Of a DNA stretch of 12,994 nt, positions 8,434-12,994 are shown in pieces. Position 1 is the stretch's first letter; every line of letters starts with the position of its first letter. The notes beneath the pieces were generated by a model. That model made no database searches. It had not been told where the DNA came from and saw nothing but the letters and a program-made list of their open reading frames with translations. Location: assembly GCA_021307315.1 (NCBI GenBank), contig JAJSPD010000255.1:1-12994 (forward strand). Direction: 5' to 3'. Origin of the DNA: Bisporella sp. PMI_857. Lineage: Eukaryota; Ascomycota; Leotiomycetes; Helotiales; Helotiaceae. The position numbers and the translations under genes were made by a program.

Positions 8434-11100
8434 ATGGACTACACACTTATCCATTTGATTGATTCCCTTCAATCCACACTAAAGGTTCTCAAAGGTCCTG
8501 CCAAGGACCAACTCTTGGCAACACTTCATGACCACGATAAACTGCCCGACAAGCGACTAGCTGATCTGGCTAGTACAGCTATTGACTTGCTCCATGAAAC
8601 AGAGCAAATTCTCGAGCCTGGGTCTCTAGTCTTAGCAGATCATTTTTTAGGCATGTTCACCGGTAGCCATGTCAAGTAGCCTTAACTAAGCTAGTCTGTA
8701 TATAGGATATCTTAATTCAAAATGTCTTACCGCAGCAGTTGAATTAAATATTCCCGACATCCTTCGCCACGGTCCCAAAACCTTGCCAGAACTTGCAATT
8801 GAAGCCAACGCAAACACACATCGCCTCCGACAGGTTCTACGTATCTTGCACAACGACGGTATATTCGCCCACAATGCCTCTACTGACACATACAGTAACA
8901 ATAGTACTTCAACTCTCCTTCTCTCAGATCACTGGACTCAATGGCGAAACTGGGTTGATCTTTATGGCAATGAATTCTACGACATGGCACGCGGCATCCC
9001 CGCTTCCTGCCGAAAAGACGTGACTAGAATGGCAGGCCAGGTGAATTTCAATACTGATACGGACATGTTTACCTATTTCACCGAACAAGGTTGGCTTCCC
9101 CGCCTCCATAAGACTTTAAGTGGGGGAGCGGAGGCTCAAGCTCCTGGTATCTTGGAAGACTATCCATGGGAAGAGGTTTCTAATGAATGTTTTCTTGACG
9201 TCGGAGGAGGTGGTGGAGGTTTGGTCGCGCTCCTTTTGAAGAAACATCGGAATATGAGGGCCGGAATACTCGATACGGCCAAGGTAATCGAACACGCTAC
9301 CAAGAATTTCCATGATCCCAAAGCAATATACGCCGATGTTGGAAATCGAGTCTCAAAAGAAAATCTCATTGTTGGGGATTTCCTCGTCGAAATTCCAAGC
9401 TTCGGAGTATATACTATGAAATGGTGCCTCCACGACTGGGACGACTCAAAAGCGCTAAAAGTCATGTCCAATATCCGAAAATCTATCGTCAAAGGGCCCA
9501 ATAGCCGTTTGATAATTCTCGAGGCTTTATTGACTGAGGGACGCATGGGACGCTTGGCCAGGTACGGAGATCTGACGATGGCAATTAGTGCAAACGGCCA
9601 GGAGAGAAATGAGGCTCAGTGGAGGTCTTTGGCGGCGCAGACTGGATGGGAAGTTAGGAATATCTTCCCGATGAGGAATGCGTGGGTTTGTGCTATTGAG
9701 CTTGTACCAGCATGGTATGATGAGAACCCTATCACCAATGGTGTCGCCGAGACTGTCATTGCTCATAGCATAGGAGATTCTGTGCCTAGAATGCAGATGC
9801 AGAAAACGAATGTCATAAATGTCACTCACCCGTCGGCGGAAACGAATGGAACAACAGCAGTCCAAGAAGAGAAGTCGCAAGGCGTCGAAAGCGGGGTGGA
9901 ACATATCGATGTTATGAGCAAATCCAAAGTCTCAACTATCATGAGTTTCCTCGAACCATGGTCTCCCAGCAAAGGCGAACCTTTCTTCCGCTCTGCGCCC
10001 GACGAAGGCTTCCAAAGCAAGAATTTCGACTGGGTTGACGAATCCGTCACAGTCAACAACGCGCGTTCGCATCCTAACGGCATCCAAGATTTCACCCTTG
10101 ACAAAAATGGATTCTGCTATGAGAAAGATCCGGACACCATGACAACCGAGCTTGCGGATGCCCTGAGAATAGGTATGAAAGAGACGGTGCAGACGCTGTA
10201 TTATCCGAAGGTGGAGAAGTTAATTAAGCGGCTTACAGGTGCGAAGAGAGTTATTATTTTTGATCATACTGTTAGGAAGAGGGATCCGGAGATGAGTAGG
10301 GGGGAGAATCCTAATGGGAAGGAGCAGCCTGCTACGGTGGTATGTTGACTCTCCCCAAAAGAAAGATGCTGCTCTTTTCTTTGATAAGATAATGTACTGA
10401 CAATTAGGTCTATAGGTCCACTGCGATCAGTGAGTTTCATGTCATCGAATCGGAGTTATCTAAACGTAAACAGAGAGGCCTAATTTTTCTACCAGATCCA
10501 GAAAAGGTGCGTTACGCCGCGTAAAGCAAAACATCGGCCCAGAAGAAAACATTGATATTATCCTCAAAGGTCGTATACGCATGCTCAAGTAAGTCTAACC
10601 CCACTTATACCCGCCTAATCAATTCTAACCAAAGCAAAAATTAGTGTCTGGCGTCCACTCATTGGCCCCGTCCATGACTGGCCCCTAGCAATGATGGATT
10701 TCCGCACCCTCTCCCCCGCAAACATCCACCCCTGCGATCTTTGGCGGAATCAATTCGAGGAACGGGGACAGACTGTCACTTTTGAGAAGAGTGACGAGCA
10801 GAAGTGGTGGTTTCTAGGGGGGCATGAGGTGGATGAGGTTACGGTGCTAAAGATTTGGGATAGTAAGAATGAGGGGGGTTGTGCCAATAGTAAGTCGTCA
10901 GCTTGTTTATTATCAGAGAAAGCGGAGAGCAGCGAGGTATTCGTTATATAGAGGGGCATGTGAGACGCAGATGTACAATGAAGCTGACGTTGGAATGATA
11001 TATAGTGTGCCCTCATGCAGCTTTTCAGCATCCTGATACCCCTACTGGGACTCCACCGAGGGAGAGTGTTGAGGTCAGGTGTATTATTTTAGGTGAGTAG
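8434..11100 (+). CDS. Fused O-methyltransferase / CmcJ-AsaB-type 2OG-Fe(II) oxygenase
   Basis: One polypeptide with two enzyme domains. Exons 8434-8662, 8706-10339, 10416-10429, 10496-10588, 10645-10889, 11006-11100 sum to 2310 nt, 769 residues. Residues 1 to ~413 are a GliM-like, SAM-dependent plant/fungal-type O-methyltransferase: winged-helix part with LNIPDIL 90-96, SAM loop LDVGGGGGG 240-248, catalytic-type His319 in KWCLHDWDD. Residues ~414-485 are a polar linker. From ~486 on is the GA4-desaturase/CmcJ/AsaB family, putative Fe(II)/2-oxoglutarate hydroxylase-desaturases: LYYPKVEKL, IIFDHTVR, the HxD pair His623/Asp625 in VHCDQS, NVWRPLIGPVHDWPL 657-671, distal His742 in CPHAAF, and RESVEVR 757-763 for 2OG. 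The large exon reads through both domains with no stop, so the fusion is in the DNA. A 14-nt exon carries VHCD. ATG context is good (A -3, G +4). Likely modifies the diketopiperazine; exact reactions unknown. Confidence 0.85.
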
Positions 11101-11154
11101 ATATGCTGGAAATTTTGTATTTGGAAGCCAATCGAACCGGTTATAATATTCAAG

Positions 11155-11509
11155 CTAATATTATCTCCCGTAAAATCGTAGAACTTACCGTCAATTCTTT
11201 TTTTTTTTGGTATGGTACAGTGACCGTGATATCCGTAAATGCAGAACTTTAAAATTGACCGCCATTTTTATTAATTTCAACTTTATCGAATTTTACTAAA
11301 CTCATTAATGTCACGAAACCAAATCCTTTGGCCTGGTAAGGCGGCTAGTAAGGTGGTTTTATTACGAGAATACTAAACTAAGGAGGAAATGCAATCGTTG
11401 TGCGCGACTATGATAGAAATGAGGGGTCGCTAAGCCTATCTAGGTCACATGATCCATGATCGTGACAATTAATAATTATACAACTAGCATAAAAAAACTA
11501 GCTATATTC
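11155..11509 (+). repeat. Dispersed repeat, copy 1 (AT-shifted, interrupted by a MITE-like insertion)
   Basis: Aligns base for base with 11863-12053, starting at CTAAYATTATCTCCCG and running to about CTAGCAT plus ~20 bp. Without the inserted 164 bp it is about 190 bp. Most differences from copy 2 are T for C or A for G in this copy (for example TTTAAAATT against TTTGGAATT, and AATTTCAAC against AACCCCAAC), the direction expected from RIP or cytosine deamination. Inside is a small inverted pair, CCGTCAATTC and AATTGACCG. No coding potential and no LTR-like TG..CA ends. Confidence 0.8.
11309..11467. mobile_element. MITE-like 159-bp insertion with 8-bp terminal inverted repeats
   Basis: The ends are TGTCACGA (11309-11316) and TCGTGACA (11460-11467), perfect 8-bp inverted repeats. 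They are flanked on both sides by ATTAA (11304-11308 and 11468-11472), a 5-bp target-site duplication. The sister repeat at 11863-12053 provides the empty site: removing the element and one ATTAA gives CTCATTAATAATTATACAAC, which aligns without gaps to CTCATCAGTATTTATACAAC at 12008-12027. It is too short to encode a transposase. Superfamily is not assignable; TTAA duplication (piggyBac-like) is an alternative reading with one extra A at the right end. Confidence 0.75.
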
Positions 11510-11862
11510 CCGACAAGATTTGTATGTGTATAGAACCTCTATACAAAAAGCTCGCTTATTTAAAGTTGGGTTTTAAAGCGTAACAAAAGATCCATACATG
11601 TATAAAAATCAGATTTTGCGCAATAGAAGGTAGATTGAAGGGTGAAGGTCAAGATGAAACTTGCAAATATATAGACTTTTTTCGGTCCGGAATCTTTCAG
11701 TGATCATATATATGTTATTTTCTAAGTTTAATAATAGTTGTAGTTGAAAGTATAGTCGGTCAAAAGTAAGTGTTGTATTTGTTGTTTTTTTGATTCAACA
11801 AAATCTCAAAAGTTTCCGAATTAAAGTTTTCTAACTATAATATTTAAACGTTATTTTGTACT
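11510..11862. other. AT-rich spacer between the repeat copies
   Basis: No gene found. It contains a perfect 7-bp inverted repeat, TGTATAG and CTATACA around a 5-nt loop (11527-11545), and another (TTTGTTG / CAACAAA) around 11778-11801. Otherwise it is low-complexity AT-rich sequence, possibly further decayed repeat DNA. Confidence 0.4.
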
Positions 11863-12053
11863 CTAACATTATCTCCCGTAAAAATCGTAGAACTGACCGT
11901 CAATTCCGTTTTTTTTGTATAGTACGGTGACCGTGATATCCGTAAGTGCAGAACTTTGGAATTGACCGCCGCTTCCATTAACCCCAACTTTATCGAACTT
12001 TACTAAACTCATCAGTATTTATACAACTAGCATAGAAAACTAATTACTTATTC
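11863..12053 (+). repeat. Dispersed repeat, copy 2 (uninterrupted, less mutated)
   Basis: Same orientation as copy 1, 708 bp downstream. It keeps more C and G than copy 1 and has an empty site (ATCAG at 12011-12015) where copy 1 carries the MITE-like insertion. Origin unknown; a flank of the decayed helicase-like element that follows is possible, as is an independent non-autonomous repeat. Confidence 0.8.
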
Positions 12054-12163
12054 AGGAAAAAACTGTTTTTTAAACATTAAGTTATTTAATCGCGTTAAAC
12101 GAGCGCTATAGTGTACTGCTTTGTTTAAATAAGAAATGTTGTTACGCAGTAAGTCCGGCAGTT

Positions 12164-12994
12164 ATGTCCAACTATTTACGTAAACAATATCAAGTCCAGC
12201 TCGAGCTTCGCAAGCAAGTAAATTAGTATATTAAAAAGTTTTTGCACTATTACGATTATTTTACAATCAATTTACCGGTAAGTAGATTAGCACTCTAGCT
12301 AGTTATTAAAGTTGTAAATAGTTTAAAATGCAAGTATTGCTTAATTTAGCTATTTCGAACGCAAAACCGCAAAGCATTAAAATAGCACGGAAATAAAGTT
12401 TATAATAAAAAAAGTTGTAAACAAAGATTTATTTTGCTTCGTCAAGTTGCAATTTTAGGTTTAAGAAAAAAAAAAGCGCTATTAGATAGTAAATAAAAGC
12501 TAGCAATCCGCCGAAATACGTTAACTAGACTAATCGAGTGCCGGCCAAGCAAATAACGGCTATAATAATAACGAAAAGAATAACAGTAATAATAATAACA
12601 ATAATAGTAAAAATAGCAATCAGAAAATTATTAATAACCAAATTGTGCAAAATATTGAAGTATAAAAAAGTCAAGCCAAAAAACGCCGGCTAACATTGTT
12701 GCAAAAAAAGCTATTTATTGAAATTGATTCGTAGTTGCAATTTATTCAATAAAATAAAGTTTTTAGTCGGTTTTAACACAATATAGTTAAAACTTACCGT
12801 TTCGCCCGAAAAGCCGATTTCGACAAACTCGAATTAGTTCGCGTGTTTCGGGCATAAAACCGGATATTAAAGCAGTGTTTAAATATGTTAGCAGCGTCCG
12901 ACTACAAAAATACGTTAAAATAGTAAAAATCACCAAAAAACGAAGTAGCTAGCTAGTATTCGTTCGAGTTGCCGCAAAATGCAAAAACTATTAC
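12164..12994 (+). pseudogene. RIP-degraded OrsD/helicase-like transposon protein remnant, 3'-partial
   Basis: Two plus-strand frames carry consecutive pieces of one protein. Frame A (from about 12164 to 12420) has a zinc-finger-like piece: LKCKYCLI, then FRTQNRKALK and HGNKVYNKK. After a shift near the A-run at 12404-12413, frame B gives FVKLQF, EKKKRY (stop) IVNK, an Asn-rich linker (about 12550-12640), then RKADFDKLELVRVFRA, (stop) NRILKQCLNMLAASDYKN, SPKNEVAS and FELPQNAKT. I recognise these blocks as the fungal OrsD (DUF3505, PF12013) proteins often linked to RecQ-like helicases in repeats; this is recall, not a search. About 18 in-frame stops are all TAA or TAG and fall where the family would have Trp or Gln, as RIP (CAA, CAG, TGG to TAA/TAG) predicts. 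No function is expected. The start is uncertain and the gene leaves the window. Confidence 0.6.

Noticed and set aside
9720..9950. Boundary between two separate genes, methyltransferase and oxygenase
   Set aside because: There is no stop, no convincing terminator or promoter and no gap; the frame stays open from 8706 to 10339, so a fusion is simpler. A transcript test would still be decisive.
11527..11545. Hairpin as a small RNA or terminator
   Set aside because: A 7-bp AT-rich stem in AT-rich DNA is expected by chance, and fungal nuclear genes do not use such terminators. No tRNA or rRNA was recognised anywhere in the window.
11155..12053. LTR pair of a small retrotransposon
   Set aside because: The repeats do not start TG and end CA, no primer-binding site or polypurine tract is seen, and the 353-bp interior has no coding sequence.
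12541..12640. AAT/AAC microsatellite
   Set aside because: The tract is imperfect and lies in frame B between conserved protein blocks; it reads as an Asn/Ser-rich linker with AAC changed to AAT rather than a true microsatellite.

Overview
The window is fungal nuclear DNA, almost certainly from a filamentous ascomycete (Pezizomycotina). All five genes have short spliceosomal introns (43-158 bp) with GTRNGT-type donors, CTAAC-like branch sites and YAG acceptors. The protein families are typical of ascomycete secondary metabolism, and the right-hand repeats carry the C-to-T signature of repeat-induced point mutation (RIP). I cannot place the species.

Layout. 39-1639 (+): 3' part of a drug:H+ antiporter-type MFS transporter, with its first exon(s) off the left edge. 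2141-3078 (+): a gamma-glutamylcyclotransferase of the GliK type. 3196-6187 (-): a complete nine-exon HMT1-type half ABC transporter, convergent with the GliK-like gene. 6471-7846 (+): a PLP-dependent aminotransferase-fold enzyme of the GliI (C-S lyase) type, divergent from the ABC gene across a 283-bp shared promoter. 8434-11100 (+): one six-exon gene that fuses an O-methyltransferase (GliM-like) to a CmcJ/AsaB/GA4-desaturase-like Fe(II)/2-oxoglutarate oxygenase. 11.1 kb to the end: AT-rich repeat-derived DNA holding two copies of a ~190-bp repeat, a 159-bp MITE-like insertion inside one copy, and a heavily mutated remnant of a transposon-type OrsD/helicase-like protein gene that runs off the right edge.

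Reading together. GliK-, GliI- and GliM-type enzymes beside an MFS exporter are the accessory set of an epipolythiodioxopiperazine (ETP, gliotoxin/sirodesmin-like) cluster. In gliotoxin biosynthesis, sulfur is installed through glutathione adducts; GliK removes the gamma-glutamyl groups and GliI cleaves the C-S bonds. The scaffold genes (NRPS, GST, P450s, dipeptidase, dithiol oxidase, Zn2Cys6 regulator) are not here, so this would be one flank of a larger cluster or a partial one. The product cannot be deduced. A shared near-palindrome CGG-N3-CCGA, the core of the site reported for the ETP regulators SirZ/GliZ, occurs in all three intergenic promoter regions, which supports one co-regulated unit. 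The less usual parts are the methyltransferase-oxygenase fusion and the HMT1-type transporter, a class known to move thiol-peptide conjugates. The RIP-scarred repeats starting right after the fusion gene look like the cluster border.
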